This document shows, one piece after another, positions 36,801 to 48,814 of a stretch of DNA of 64,000 nucleotides. Position 1 is the stretch's first letter. Every line of letters starts with the position of its first letter. Below the pieces are notes generated by a model, which was given only the letters and a program-made list of their open reading frames with translations, ran no database searches and was not told the origin of the DNA. This DNA is from Euryodendron excelsum (Eukaryota; Streptophyta; Magnoliopsida; Ericales; Pentaphylacaceae). Where the stretch lies: NCBI GenBank assembly GCA_033060915.1, contig CM065392.1, forward strand, positions 9,559,501 to 9,623,500, given 5' to 3'. A program made the translations under genes and the position numbers.

Positions 36801-38451
36801 GACACGGGACACGGCAATCTTTAATAAATGACATGGAGGCTTGAGCACAAGGCTTCTTTGGTACTACCATTAAGGCATACTCACTATCATATTAGGCATG
36901 CATAATGGAGTACAGACCAGTTGGCACGAGTAACAGTCTTCGCCTTGTACATATATGGTATCCTTTATGTAAGGACAAAAAATATATATTTAATTTAGAT
37001 TTTGCTGCTTCAGTTCCCACCAAGTACTTTAGCTGTTTAAGATCTGTTATGTGAAACTTCATACATAGACAATCTTTGATGTTTACTAGTAACTTTCATT
37101 TCACTTCCTGTGACGACAATATAATTTGTGTTCATAAACATAATAGGTTCATCCTTTTGTTTTTCTAGCATAAGCACCTAAGCATTAGAAGCATTTTTCT
37201 GTAGTCAATCCATGAGACCAGTGTACCAAGTTGGTGAAACAGAACCTTTGGAGGTTAGAAAGTGCTTCAAACAATTGATAACCTTTTTCAATCATTTACA
37301 CACAACTCTCCCTTGAGCAACAACACTGGGGTCCTAGATGCGGAATTTTTTCTTTTAGGTTACTTTGTAGAAGGCATTCTTTAGGACTAGCTGATAAAAC
37401 AATTACTTTTTGGAGACACTGATTGGTTAGGTAATGGCTATAACACATGAATAACAGAGAAAGCGTAAAATATTGCATTATATAGTCAAAAGAGAAGGGC
37501 ATAAAATATTTAATGACTATTTCTCGTAACTGACTCCCTTGAGCAACAACAGTGGGGTCCTAGGTGCAGAATTTTTTCTTCTAGGTTACTTTGTAGAAGG
37601 CATCCTTTCGGACCAGCTGATAAAACAATTACTTTTTGGAGACACTGATTGGTTAGGTAATGGCCATAACACATGAATAACAGAGAAAAGCCGTAAAATA
37701 TTACGTTATATAGTCGAAAGAGAAGGGCATAAAATATTTGATGACTATTTCTCACACAAGTATCATATTAGATAGCTACATTTCTTGAGATGATATTATC
37801 TTCCTTATTTCTTTTTCTTTAACTTCTTATTTCTACTGTGCTCCATTTTGTCTAGCTATTTTAGTGAGCAAATTATTAAAGTAAACCAACAAGACTTGCA
37901 TGTACAATATTATTTGTTATATAAGAGTCTCAGACTTTAATTTATGGTGTTATACAGTGCAACTGCATATTTTCCTATTTTGCTTATACGACTTGGCTAG
38001 TTCCATATCTAAATTCCATTATCTAAGTTTAGCAATGTTCTCTTCTGTGAAATCATTGTACTTGGTTCGGACTCGTAGACTAATAAAAAAAATAAGGGCA
38101 AACTATACTAACCACCCTTGAGGTTTCTAACTAATACACTGAATACCCTTCACGATTGAAAAATTACACTGACCACCTTTGCACATGGATTCTTGTAACA
38201 AATTTTCCCCTTCTGTTAAAGCAATGATAGTCAGCTAACAGATGTTGAATGGGTTAACTTGAAATTTTTTCTAATTCCCTAATCTGCCCTTGCTATCATA
38301 ATTAACCAAAAACAAATAAATTAACCAATCAAAGTGAAATATAATACAACTTTAAGCACCACTCAAACAATGTGAAATGTGCTTCTTCTCTACCCCTTCT
38401 TCCTTCCCTGAGCTTCTTCACTGGCCAAGCCCTGAACAACCAGCAACACAC

Positions 38452-38503
<52 letters not shown>

Positions 38504-41500
38504 GGCTTCCTAGCACAACAACGGCACAAACCACCACTGCCACAATCCCCTTCTCTGTCGCCATCACCACAGCCCCCCCACCCATAGGTTCCACACACCT
38601 CTCCCTCTTCCCTAACTCCATCTCCAACCAACCACCACCACTTTACCCCGTCAGACCACTCTGTTAAGGCTCAAACAAAATCCCAATCCGACAAAGCATC
38701 CATCACCATCGTTCCACAGCTCCTTCCCACGACTCACCACCCCCTGCAACTCCCCTATTTCTGGAGCTATATGATGGAAAATCAGAGGATGCTGCGATTG
38801 ATTGTCCCAATTTGTTTTAAAAAAATACGTGTTTTTCATAATATATATACACATATATACATGTATGTATATATATATATATATATCAATGGGTGTGAAT
38901 TGGTTTCAATTAAGAGATAAAGAATGGGTGCGGTCGGCGATGGTGAAGCTTGTCTGCATGGGATGGTGCTAATAATGTTGTGTTGTGTTATTGTGGGTTT
39001 TGATGGTGCCTTGGTGAAAGCAAGTGTGGCTTTGACAACTCATCATAGATAGAGATGGTGGTGGGGATGTGGGCCAACAAAGAAGGAGATGTTGGTGGTC
39101 TGCACTTTCTGTCGCAGGGTTAGGGAAAAATAGAGATGGAGATATAAGGGAAAGGTAGATAGAGTTTGAGGGTGAGGCTGTTTGAAATCATTGGAGATGG
39201 ATGAGAGGATACAGTGGCGGACCCATGCATTTTCTCTAGTGCAGGCGGAAAATACTCTTAAATAATTGTTTATAAGTAAGATGATAAATTTCAAGAAATG
39301 CAAAGAATACAATAACATTCAAAACTATATATATCGAGTTCAAATTAATGTGACCAACTACAATAATCCCCTTTGTTGTTTTATATTCTGAAATCTTTAC
39401 AAAATAGTTTCATCGTCTATGGTATTTAATATGTTTCTTTCAATGTATGTCATCAAGTAATCGTTCATCCACTCACAGGGGCGGCTTAAGATAGTTTGAG
39501 GCCTAAAGTGAAAATTTTAAATGAGGCTTTTTACATTTTTAATACTAGTGTAAATTTTTTACTTAAAATTTGAGTTTTTTTGAGATAAAAAATTATTAAT
39601 TAATTTATTTTTCTCTCTTTTCAATGGAGTATTTACTAAATCATAATAGAATTAACCGTCCAATAAAAGTTGATTTTAATAGAGTATTCACCAAATGATT
39701 TGACCATCATAATACAAAATTGGTGATTCAACCAACAAAGTAAATAATTTACTTTTAAGTTTTATCGTAACAGCTACTTGTAGAACCACAAACAATAAAA
39801 AAATTACACTTTGTTAAAAAAAAAATAAACAAACATTGATCTATATAAAAAATACAAAAATATTACATCAAGAAGCCATTTGATGATGTTATCGGTAAGA
39901 TTTATTAATTTATTTGTTAGTTTGAAACTTTTGTCTTTATATGTGAGTGTGTGAGAGAGAGAGATAGAGAGAGAGAGTGTGTGTGTTGTGAGGGTTTAGA
40001 CCTCTAAATATTTATACGTTAGAAGGAGAGATAGTTGTATATGTTAGACCTTTGATCTTCCTTGAATTGATAAAAGTGTATGTAATTATATTTTTTTAAT
40101 AGTTTTTTCAAGTGAATTAGAGTGGCTAATCTGGGACCTTTTTTTTCTTATCGGTTTTTTTTTTTCATTTGAAGTAGGCCTTTTCTTTCTTTTCTTGTGG
40201 GTCTTTTCTCATTTAGACTTAGGCCATTTCTTCTTTTCTTTTGGGCCTTTTTCTTATTTAGATTGAGGCTTTTTCTCCAAAAACAATGTCAAAATTATAC
40301 AAAATTTTAACAATAATAAGTAGGGTTTTTAAAACTTAAAGGCCTTCAAAAATTGGGGGCCTAAAGCGATTGCTTTGATGACTTTACACTTGAGTTGCCC
40401 TTGTCCACTCATCTCCCATGCGATTATGTAGTGAAGTCTTGATACTATCTCAACTGATGCAATTGCAATTGGTAAAATTAGTGCTAACTTCACAAGGAAA
40501 ATACTAATGGGTAGACAATATCCTTCTTCGCCTCAATTAATTTTTGAGCAGAGAGGGAATGTTTTTAGGGCTTACACCATTTTGGGTATATTTTAGATGG
40601 GTATGAGTTTGGGTTGGGTTAAAAAAAAAAAAAATTGAAATGGGTATTGGGTTAGGTTAGGCAAAGTCCATTTTTAATTGGGTTGGGCTAAATTTTATTT
40701 TTTTTTCAAAATCTAGTGGAGGCAGCTGGCACCACTTCAACAAGTGTCGGTCCGCCATTGAGAGGATAATCGTAGAAGAAGATAAAGATTAGAAGAAGAG
40801 ATATGACTTCATCTCTAGATAAGCCAAATTAGTTATAATTGATTGATAAGGGTTAGAAGAAGATAAAGATGGAGATGGGGGAAGATAGATAGAGATGAAG
40901 GGCGAGGGTTATGGTCACCGGAGATGAGCCAACGGTTGAAAAAAAGAGAAAAGGGAAAGATGAGAGAGAAAAAACAGGTTAGCTTTGACATTTGACCAAA
41001 CATATTAGACATTGTCTTAAAAAGACAAGGGCAAAGTTGTCATCTAATAATATCTGTTAAGTCCATCATCCGACAAACTCTGACAAAGGTTGTCACTGTA
41101 ATTTTTCAATTGTGAAGGGTATGCAGTGTATTAGTCAGAAACCTCAAGGGTAATTTGTGTAATTTGCCCAAAAAATAAATAAATAACTTGGCTCAGAGTG
41201 GTAGTTATGGTATTCATTAAGACAAGTCAAGAAGTTAATTTTCCAATTTATTATTATTATTATTATTAGCATTATTGTAATTATTATTATTGATTTGTTT
41301 TGGTGTTGCAGGTTGGGAAATATGACAACTAATGATACCGGTGATCTGCGTTCTGCTGGGATATTTCAAGTTCTTGATGTTGGTTGTGGGGTTGCTAGCT
41401 TCTCAGCTTATCTTCTTCCCTTAAGTATACATACAATGTCCTTTGCTCCCAAAGATGGCCATGAAAATCAAATTCAATTTGCTTTGGAGCGAGGAATTGG

Positions 41501-44500
41501 AGCAATGATTTCTGCTTTAGCCACAAAACAGTTACCATATCCAAGTAGCTCTTTTGAAATGGTTCACTGTTCAAGGTGTCGTGTTGATTGGCATGAGAAT
41601 GGTATGTATACTAGAAGGGAAGTTTTGCTGAAGTTAAATATGTTATTTTTCAGATATTGGCTTTTACAAAGGGCAATTTTGTTGATATGCATAAAGTTGA
41701 ATTGGTTATGGCTCGGAAGAATTTCTCTTTTTGAATTATACTGCTGCATCATTCAAAACTTGAATGATAAAGTTGAGACACTGTGGTGTGAATTAACTTT
41801 TTACTGATGGTCGAGTCATTGTTGGAATTTATGTTGAGATCAATAGTAAACCCAACAAGTTGCAATGGCTTTATTTTTTAAACCAAAAGAAAATTTACTT
41901 TGGTAAAAAAAGAAAAAAGCCACTAAAGATGAAAAAAAAATCTTTGAAAAAAAGCCAAAAAGCCGAATAAAGTGCCACTTTGTTACATGGATTCTTCAAA
42001 AATGTATCAAGGACCCTTGTTCGATACTCGACACTTGGACTCTAACATTCGGGTAAGGGTATGTGTATGCAATATGTGTCTGAGATGCATTGTTGGATAT
42101 TCACCTAACAAAAATATCTAGTAAGTCGATTTTGCTATATAAATATGCATAAAACTTTTGTACCATGCATGAAATGTTCTATAGCACATTGTAAATACTA
42201 TTTTATCCCACAAAATAAAAGAAGTATATAAAGAAATATGAATATTTTTCTGTGTCTTCGTGTCCTTAGACATTGGAATTAGATGAATCCGATAGTTAGA
42301 CAAGTACTCACACCTGACACTCATATCCAAGTCCATGCAATATTTAATGCCATACTATGTGGAGCCTATGTTTTTAGAATTGTTTTGATATGTTTGGAGA
42401 TGCATTTTGGTATTTCTTTAGTTTGTAAAAGCTTAGACTGGTGATTTTTATTGTGTTTATTATTCTTGAATGGATCTTAATTCATGAAAGCTCAATATGT
42501 CAGTCATGTTACTTGACGTGTGTTGCATAGTTAATTTCAGTAAAAAGTACCTTGATCTATTTGGTGATGTCCTGGATCCTTTTTGCAATGGCTAATATTA
42601 ATGATTCACGTTTTGAAGGCCGATCAATACACCAGTTGATTCCGATAGGTTGAAACTATTATTTGTGTTTATTACTTGCATTGGATCCTTTGAATCTGGC
42701 ACTGATATCATTACTTTTCTTTTTTCTCTATGAATATTACATCATCGGTTATTTTATGGGGTGGCTTTATTGCCTGTTTCTAGGCATCATATTTGTGGAC
42801 CAATTTGCCCATTCAGTGGAAGGGTTTGATCTAGTTTAGTTCTTGTAACACGCACGCTTTTACCTCCCACATCTGAATTGTGGTTCAGTGTTCTTTTTAT
42901 GCTACAGTTGCCATTACCTTCATTGCACTGCCATTACCACTTGTTTCTCTTCAAGATGGTGGTTTTCAAGGTTGGGATTTTGGTTAGTAATGCTGCTGCA
43001 TTCAGAGATCAGAACCAGTGCGGTCGCCCTGGTTGAGGAGATCAAAGGTGGTAGAGGAGAAATTCCCTAATTAAGTCTCCTCTGCCACTTTATTGGTTTG
43101 GAATTTATCAGCTCGAATTGTAAAAATCAAACCTACAACTATTGATTGCGTAAAGAAATATACGTCTACATATCTTAGAGAGTGTGTCTTTTGTGGTGAA
43201 TTTGATGATGGTGCAGCATCAGGAAAGGGTATTCTTCTTTTTTTGGCTTTTCCAATTACTGATCAACGATTCAACATTGCTGCTCAGCATAGCCTAATTA
43301 AAAACTTTGGCAATGGTGGTTCAAAGAACTAGATTTCATGGGGTCTCGTTGCTAGCATGTTAATAGTTTATGGTGCTGTCAAGTGTATTGAATGGTTGTA
43401 TTCAGGGATGGAAATATGAAGATGATAGAGAAAGCTTGAGGGTGCTTGAACTAATTGAGGAAGAGGTTTTGGGGCTCAAGGTGCGCACATTCGGCAGCCC
43501 AAGAATGCCTCTCCTCTATGTTGTATTACACCAGAGCAAAAAATCTCTTATGAAATTTTGATGCAAAAAATATCTCACACAGAAATCTTCATGCCACTGC
43601 AGTGATTGTTGGTTTGAAGGCCTCTTTGTGTAGAGAGAGAAATTACAGCGAGAATGTGTTTGCTCCAGCAGATCAAAGGAGAGAGAGAGTGGAAAGAGAT
43701 TATCTGAGAACATGAATTTTATAGGTTTTTTCTTCTTTTTTTTTTCCCACAATTTTTGCTCTAAATATTGCATGAAAGCAACATCTTGGTAGTGTTGCAG
43801 TAGCCACCCTGTTATATTTCACTCAGTGAGGTTGAAAGGTTTTGCCTGAAGCTGCATGTGATGTATTTTATTCATATCCAAGCCAACAGTAATCTTATAT
43901 CTAACACCCTTTACCAGTTGTGACCTGAACTTTTGGTCAGGCTTTCAGAAGGAATGTATAACAGTTTTACCTAGAGGAGAAAAAAAAACAGGAAACAAAA
44001 GAAGGGAAAAAGCAAAAGAAAGAAAGAAGCCTGTGTACGAATCTTTGACATGGCTGTCTATGATTGGTGCGTTTATCATGAAGAAATCAATGTAATGGCA
44101 ATTTTGAATTGACTAGAAAATTTTTAAGACAATAATAGAGGGAGGGCTAAAGCATTAGATTGTAACTCACCTCTATCATTACCTAGTAGTTGAAAGAACT
44201 TGTACTCAGGTTATTTGTCTATCTGAGTTTAAGTTTGGCTTTACCCTGTATTGGAGAATTTATGTGCTTCATCATATTTTCCTCCTTTGCCTTTTGATTA
44301 ATTTAGATTATATTTTTGTGCAGATGGTATTCTACTCAAAGAAGTGAATCGCCTACTGCGATCTAATGGATATTTTGTCTATTCAGCTCCACCTGCATAC
44401 AAAAAGGATAAAGATTATCCAATGATATGGAATAAGTTGACGAATTTGACTTCCGGAATGTGCTGGAAGCTCATTGCTCGGGAAGTTCAGACTGCAATCT

Positions 44501-46574
44501 GGATTAAGCAAGAAAATCAGTCTTGTCTTCTCCACAACGCAGAGCAGAAGCTCATAAATATATGTGATCCTGTAGATGATTCTAAACCATCATGGAACAC
44601 ACCGCTTAGGAACTGTGTAACAATAAGTAAAGCACAAGCTAATTCTCACAAGCTCCCACCAATGCCACAGCGTCTTTCAGAATATTCAGAAAGTCTAAAT
44701 ATTATAGGTCTGTCACAAGCTCTTTCACTTAGCATTGTGGAATTGAATTACAGTTTTTGTTTCTTTACACCTCATTCTGCATGCAATTTGAATAATGGTA
44801 TCTCTATCAAGAGTGCATGTATCTGTGTTTTCTTAAAATAGAGGGATATTTTGTGCAATTTTGTTGAGCATAGAATTGAAACTGCATATAGAAGCTATTT
44901 TCAACATTATTATGTCAATTTACTTTTATAATTTTTTTTCACTACTAGTAATTCACTAAAAGTGAACATGTCCTGCAGCTAAAAGCCTGTTGTCAGGATA
45001 GTAATTATGATTTCTTGGCTTGCATTGAAGTTCCAGTGACCCATTGATATTTGTGACTTAAATACATAGCTACAACTTTTTGCTAAATGAAAGTTGCTCG
45101 TTAGAATCAAGAGGGTCGTTGGATATAACATTCTTGATTTTATGCTTTGATTGGGTTGGTATGGATAATCAGTGGGGATGGAGTTCTGGCTGCAATTAGT
45201 GTAGATGAGGGATCTACCCAAACTAATTTTTTTATGATGGAAATAGATACTACTCAACATTGTTAAGTAAGAACAATTTTTTTTATGATTACTCAACATT
45301 GCAAATTATGAATTCAGGATGAGGGTATAGTGCAAAATGCTTTCTATTGGAGGCATTTTTTGGACTTGAATTAAATCTCTAATTGTCATAGACTTTGTGT
45401 GGGAAATGTTGACATTTATCAGACTCAATTTTGCTGACTTAGATCATTAGCAATTTTAGTATGAGGTGCTTCCTGGTGAATGTAAGATTAGTTTGGACTA
45501 TCAATTGGATCTTCAATAAGAATCAGTGCAGTAATCATGTAATGTTTCATGGAAGTTGAGGGTTCAAGATGAATTTGTGAATACTGAGATACATGGTTTG
45601 TAAGATTCTAGTGCCTTATCTTTTTTCTTCTAAATTTTTTATTTTGTTGCACTGCTTCTTTTATTGCTAGACTCTTGGAAAAATGTCGTAACTATGCTTT
45701 TTTCCATCCCCTATTGACATGGAGATGGACCACTAATTTGTCACTGCATCATTTGAGGTTTGGCTCTAGGATCACCTAAATATCAACACGGAACATTAAT
45801 GTTCGGATTTTTTTTACTAATCACTCATGTGCTTACCTCAGGAATCAATCAAGAAAAATTCCTTTCAGATACCCTCTTTTGGCAAGATCAAGTTCGCCAT
45901 TACTGGAGGCTGATGAATGTCGATGAGACAGAAGTACGAAATGTCATGGACATGAATGCCTTTTGTGGTGGATTTGCTGTTGCTTTGAGTACATGGCCCG
46001 TTTGGGTGATGAATATAATTCCTACAAGCTTGAATAATACTTTATCTGCTATTTATAACCGAGGTTTGATTGGTGCTTTTCATGACTGGTAAGTTTCTAC
46101 CTAATGATCGTTGCTAGTTAGCTACTGCATGCTAAAGTTTCCTTAATTCATCATACCATTATTTGCTCTGCTGCATGTAGGTGTGAGCCATTCTCAACTT
46201 ATCCACGCTCGTATGATTTGTTGCATGCTAACCATCTATTATCTCACTATAAAAACCGTGAAGAAGGTTGCTTACTTGAGGATATTATGTTGGAGATGGA
46301 CCGGGTAGTACGACCTCAGGTACCTAGCTCTCCAGACTTTCATGTAATTTGTGTTTTAAGGAATTTACTTGACTAATGGGAAAAGATTCTAGAGTCTGAC
46401 TATTTAAATGTGCAGGGAATTATCATAATTAGAGATGAAGAATCCATTATATTGAGAGTAAGAGCTATTGCTCCAAAATTTCTTTGGGATGTGGAATCCC
46501 ATTTTCTGGAAAATGAGCAAAGGAAAATGGAACCGGTCCTAATTTGCAGAAAGAAATATTGGGCGATAGTTTAA
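27677..46574 (+). CDS. DUF248/PMT-family methyltransferase (PMT1/3/8-like), seven exons
   Basis: Exons: 27677-27848, 34961-35375, 41312-41601, 44324-44707, 45842-46088, 46181-46319, 46416-46574. All introns are GT...AG and the phases join without a break, giving 601 residues, normal for the family. Residues 1-17 are cytosolic; 18-37 ([20 protein letters not shown]) form one membrane span, so it is a type II Golgi protein with N-glycosylation sites just after. The DUF248 domain starts about residue 92 (EYIPCHD) and includes [20 protein letters not shown], the SAM-binding [10 protein letters not shown] (about 217-226), [12 protein letters not shown] and [12 protein letters not shown] (about 454-465). 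It ends CRKKYWAIV. Family members such as QUA2 and QUA3 are linked to pectin homogalacturonan methylation; activity of this one is inferred. The closest sequences I remember are Arabidopsis PMT8, PMT1 and PMT3. Confidence 0.93.
30831..31127 (-). pseudogene. Possible LINE-type remnant
   Basis: The frame includes [20 protein letters not shown] followed by [10 protein letters not shown], which recalls the end of plant LINE or non-LTR reverse transcriptases (the zf-RVT region: leucine-rich segment, then DxxxWxxSKxGxF). It is only 98 codons, and the key His/Cys residues of the zinc-finger part are not seen. Confidence 0.25.
32388..32591. mobile_element. Possible small MITE in intron 1
   Basis: CCCGCTTGGTTTGTC at the left and ATGCAACCAAATGAT at the right are imperfect inverted ends around an A/T tract with TTTTGTTTTC-type text. 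No clear target duplication. Confidence 0.25.
34961..35375 (+). CDS. PMT-family gene exon 2 (start of DUF248)
   Basis: Follows TGCTTGCAG. Encodes [14 protein letters not shown] through [16 protein letters not shown], including the conserved [20 protein letters not shown]. The donor is GTGACT, which is weaker than usual. Confidence 0.92.
37308..37756 (+). repeat. 226-bp direct tandem duplication in intron 2
   Basis: CTCCCTTGAGCAACAAC starts each unit (37308 and 37534), and the units agree nearly base for base down to GGGCATAAAATATTT.ATGACTATTTCTC. Roughly nine in ten bases match, with small indels. It does not look coding and no flanking repeat explains it. Confidence 0.9.
38455..38501 (+). 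repeat. (CT)n microsatellite inside the Mutator-like element
   Basis: About 23 uninterrupted CT units, followed by CCACCA-rich DNA. Frames of 60-100 codons here are repeat artefacts. Confidence 0.9.
39212..40760. mobile_element. hAT-like element A nested in the Mutator-like element
   Basis: The ends are CAGTGGCGGACC and, reverse complemented, CAATGGCGGACC (11/12). A perfect 8-bp target duplication AGAGGATA lies at 39204-39211 and 40761-40768. An 8-bp duplication and CAnTGGCGGACC ends are hAT features. Minus the element nested inside it, it is about 613 bp and non-coding. Confidence 0.85.
39476..40403. mobile_element. hAT-like element B nested inside element A
   Basis: The left end is CAGGGGCGGCTTAAG, and the reverse complement of the right end is CAAGGGCAACTCAAG. 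A perfect 8-bp target duplication TCCACTCA lies at 39468-39475 and 40404-40411. The subterminal GAGGCCTAAAG and GGGGGCCTAAAGCGATTGC resemble the element at 20198-21052. No transposase. Confidence 0.85.
41312..41601 (+). CDS. PMT-family gene exon 3 (SAM-binding motif)
   Basis: Follows GGTGTTGCAG. Encodes [32 protein letters not shown] and [20 protein letters not shown] through CRVDWHEN. Donor GTATGT. Confidence 0.93.
41602..44323 (+). other. Intron 3 of the PMT-family gene, 2.7 kb
   Basis: AT-rich. A block at about 43090-43560 has a more balanced composition and several short frames, but no domain I recognise and no splice-supported exon. No inverted-repeat element was convincingly delimited. 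Confidence 0.65.
44324..44707 (+). CDS. PMT-family gene exon 4
   Basis: Follows TTTTTGTGCAG. Encodes [36 protein letters not shown] and [16 protein letters not shown]. Ends SESLNIIG, with donor GTCTGT (T at +3 is unusual). Confidence 0.92.
44708..45841 (+). other. Intron 4 of the PMT-family gene, 1.1 kb
   Basis: Ordinary AT-rich intron with a T-rich stretch before the acceptor; nothing further seen. Confidence 0.75.
45842..46088 (+). CDS. PMT-family gene exon 5
   Basis: Follows CTTACCTCAG. Encodes [36 protein letters not shown] and LIGAFHDW, the second conserved half of the domain. Donor GTAAGT. Confidence 0.93.
46181..46319 (+). CDS. PMT-family gene exon 6
   Basis: Follows CTGCATGTAG, 92 bases after exon 5. 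Encodes [19 protein letters not shown] and [19 protein letters not shown]. Donor GTACCT. Confidence 0.93.
46416..46574 (+). CDS. PMT-family gene exon 7 and stop
   Basis: Follows ATGTGCAG. Encodes [20 protein letters not shown] and [16 protein letters not shown], ending CRKKYWAIV and TAA at 46572-46574. Confidence 0.93.
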   Translation, partial: GIIIIRDEESIILRVRAIAPKFLWDVESHFLENEQRKMEPVLICRKKYWAIV

Positions 46575-48569
46575 GGCCTGCTGCTATGCAAAGCTTCACC
46601 AATTACAGGTTCTTATTTAAACCTACCATGGGGTTGTTTGTATTATGAGGATGCTGATTTCTTTTTCTCGTATCCTGTTCTGCAAGTCAACTGACTTCGT
46701 TATATGAAGGTAGGTTGTAAGTTTTTTTAATTTATTAACTGCTTGGTGGTCAATTCATTTGTATATGTTTGTTTAGATCAGTTTCCCTTTCATGAACTTA
46801 AGATGAAGGAATTCAGATTTTGTTCTCTTCCAGTGGAGTGTGTAACATCTTAGAGAGACAGCTTTTGCTTTAATGAATTTGCATATAATATGTAGATTTA
46901 TTTTTTCCTGCTTTTCTAACAGATTGTAACATTGTAGGTACAATTATGCTTTGTTGAATTACTCAAGGTCCATCGAATTTCAAATTTCTGAAGATTAATG
47001 TTCTTTGAATTTAACATCAAACATTCCTTTTTTAGTAAAGTTGTAATTAGGCTGAGCTTTTGAGTATTAACTTCAGAAGGATACAATCATACAATCCTTA
47101 ACTTTCTCAATCTGGGCACATATCAGACCCATTTATTTTGGGCCTTGAAAATCCAACGACAAATTGGAGGTGCTTTTTAGGTTAATACCACTAATGCAGC
47201 TATTCTCCATTATGCCTATCATGCTTTTGATCTGACAATATCAAGCAACACTGGAGATGCTTTGATTCTTAATATTGATACTCCAGGTCACCCTTCTTGT
47301 GCGTACCTTCCAAAACAGCTTTCTAGATCAGTAGATGTTTGTGACTTGTGCTGGGTTGCTAGGAGCTGATTTGGATTAAGTATCAAATTAGGCTTTAAAC
47401 CTTGTCCTTTATTCCATCCTTGTTAGCTCTGTTGGGTTGGTATTGAACCTAGAACTGATCCTATCAAAGAACAGTGATGAAAGGACTAGATCACCCATAT
47501 ATGGCCATGGTATATGGGCTAAAAAGCCGGGTTCATTTTGGTAAATGCGGGGATAATTCAGGGAACATGAAAATGATATCTTGATTAGGAATCTGGTGCT
47601 GGGGTCACTTTTCTTATGAATTGTCACTCATGAAATGTCCATGGCTGCTCCTTTTTTTTTTTTTTTTCTTTTTTCTTTTTAGGTGGGCTTGGGTAGTATT
47701 CCAAGGTGGTGAGCAGCCTCCCTGCCAATACATTGTTAAATAGGATATGTATATACATATACATACAAAATATATGTATTTTTAAACATGTGTAAGTCTG
47801 CATGTATGTGTGTAATATGGTACAGTGATACCAGGGAGAGATGAAATGCAAAGGGAAAAGAAGGTTGACATTTGGGACTTTGTGGGACTGAATTGAAATG
47901 TGGCCTTTCATGAAACTAATTAAAAATAAGATAAAGCCACATTTTTTAGATGTGAAATGAAAAGGATGGGTTTCTGTATCAGAAAATGGGGTCTTCAAAC
48001 TGACTACACTATTTTACATTTGCATGGGATGGCTCTACTAAGCAGTTGGACACTTGGCGGTAGGGAGTCGACACTGGACTGGTGGCCCACAAAGCCCGCC
48101 TTCTCGGTCTCTTTAGGGCTTGGAATTGAAATTTAGGCCCATAGGACTAGGATGCGGTAACTTTTTAAGCCCCATTATTTTGGCCCAGGCATTAAGATTT
48201 GAAGCCCCGCCTGGCCCAAATTTTTGTAGCATATATGTAATTAAATTTGTTTGTATATATTATAAAACTTAATCTCATTATAAGAATTGAACCCTTTAAT
48301 ATTTTAGCCAGCAAAACTACTATGGTGAATATTCTATGAGATTTGAACCATAAAAAACTTATTCACAATGCTACTATTGTAGCTTTAAATTTTATTTTCT
48401 TTATAAAAAATCTCAGGATCGGACTTGGTATAAAGAGTTTAAGCCTGACATAAAGCTTGGTTAGTCTTGACCCTTTAATATTGAATGCAAGCCTAGCTTG
48501 GCCGACCTATGTCTACCCCTACTTGGAAGTCCCACCACATCCATTTGTCATTGTGACGGGGAGAGAATA
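46575..48569. other. 3' flank of the PMT-family gene, no gene seen
   Basis: AT-rich, with a pyrimidine tract at about 47651-47680. GGCCCA-rich text at about 48080-48220 may be the edge of a hAT element ending GACCTATGTCTACCCCTAC at about 48519, but both ends could not be matched. The poly(A) site is uncertain. Confidence 0.4.
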
Positions 48570-48584
48570 TAACTTTCTTTCCTT

Positions 48585-48814
48585 ATCTTTTTTTTTTTTT
48601 TTTGGATAATCGGGTATGCGGCCCTCAGTTTATGCACACCTCGATTGATCACGAGGCTTGTGCAGTCCTCTCGTCTTACATAAATAGGGTAATTACCTGG
48701 TTATAAGCCTTGGAGGTTGTTCTAAAGAATTGATAGCACCTAAGAGGTTTCGAACCTAAGATCTTAGAGGGAGTAGACCCCTAAGTTTTGACCATCAGGT
48801 CAACTCCTTGAGGT
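48585..48814 (-). mobile_element. tRNA-derived SINE
   Basis: On the minus strand it starts ACCTCAAGGAGTTGACC, with an A-box-like TGACCTGATGGTC (48802-48790), a perfect B box GGTTCGAAACC (48756-48746) about 35 bases further on, and an A16 tail (48603-48588). A perfect 15-bp target duplication, TAACTTTCTTTCCTT, lies at 48570-48584 and 48815-48829. RNA polymerase III would transcribe it and LINE enzymes would move it. The perfect duplication suggests a fairly recent insertion. I cannot assign it to a named family. Confidence 0.85.

Larger units (their letters stand above)
38096..41169. mobile_element. Mutator-like element (outer element of the nest)
   Basis: The left end starts GGGCAAACTATACTAACCAC, and the reverse complement of the right end starts GGGCAAATTACACAAATTAC. 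The arms then agree over about 85 bases (CCTTGAGGTTTCT, ACTAATACACTG, TACCCTTCAC). A perfect 9-bp target duplication AAAAAATAA lies at 38087-38095 and 41170-41178, the size typical of Mutator. It has no transposase. After removing the inner elements it is about 1.5 kb, and its interior has a (CT)n run and low-complexity GATGG-rich DNA. Confidence 0.88.
35376..41311 (+). other. Intron 2 of the PMT-family gene, 5.9 kb
   Basis: Over half of it is a nested stack of DNA transposons (38096-41169); a 226-bp tandem duplication lies at 37308-37756. Without the transposon stack the intron would be about 2.9 kb. The splice acceptor lies only 141 bases after the outer element. Confidence 0.85.

Noticed and set aside
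36770..36840. GACACTGG/GGACACGG repeats as part of a transposon, with similar text near 42000-42340
   Set aside because: No matching inverted ends or target duplication could be found.
38372..38667. Ser-Leu-rich frames of 70-96 codons
   Set aside because: Produced by the (CT)n run inside the Mutator-like element.
43090..43560. Possible extra exon in intron 3
   Set aside because: The exon 3 to exon 4 join is already in frame and matches the family continuously, so an added exon would disrupt the protein.
48080..48525. hAT-like element suggested by GGCCCA text and an end GTCTACCCCTAC
   Set aside because: Only one plausible end was found and no 8-bp duplication.
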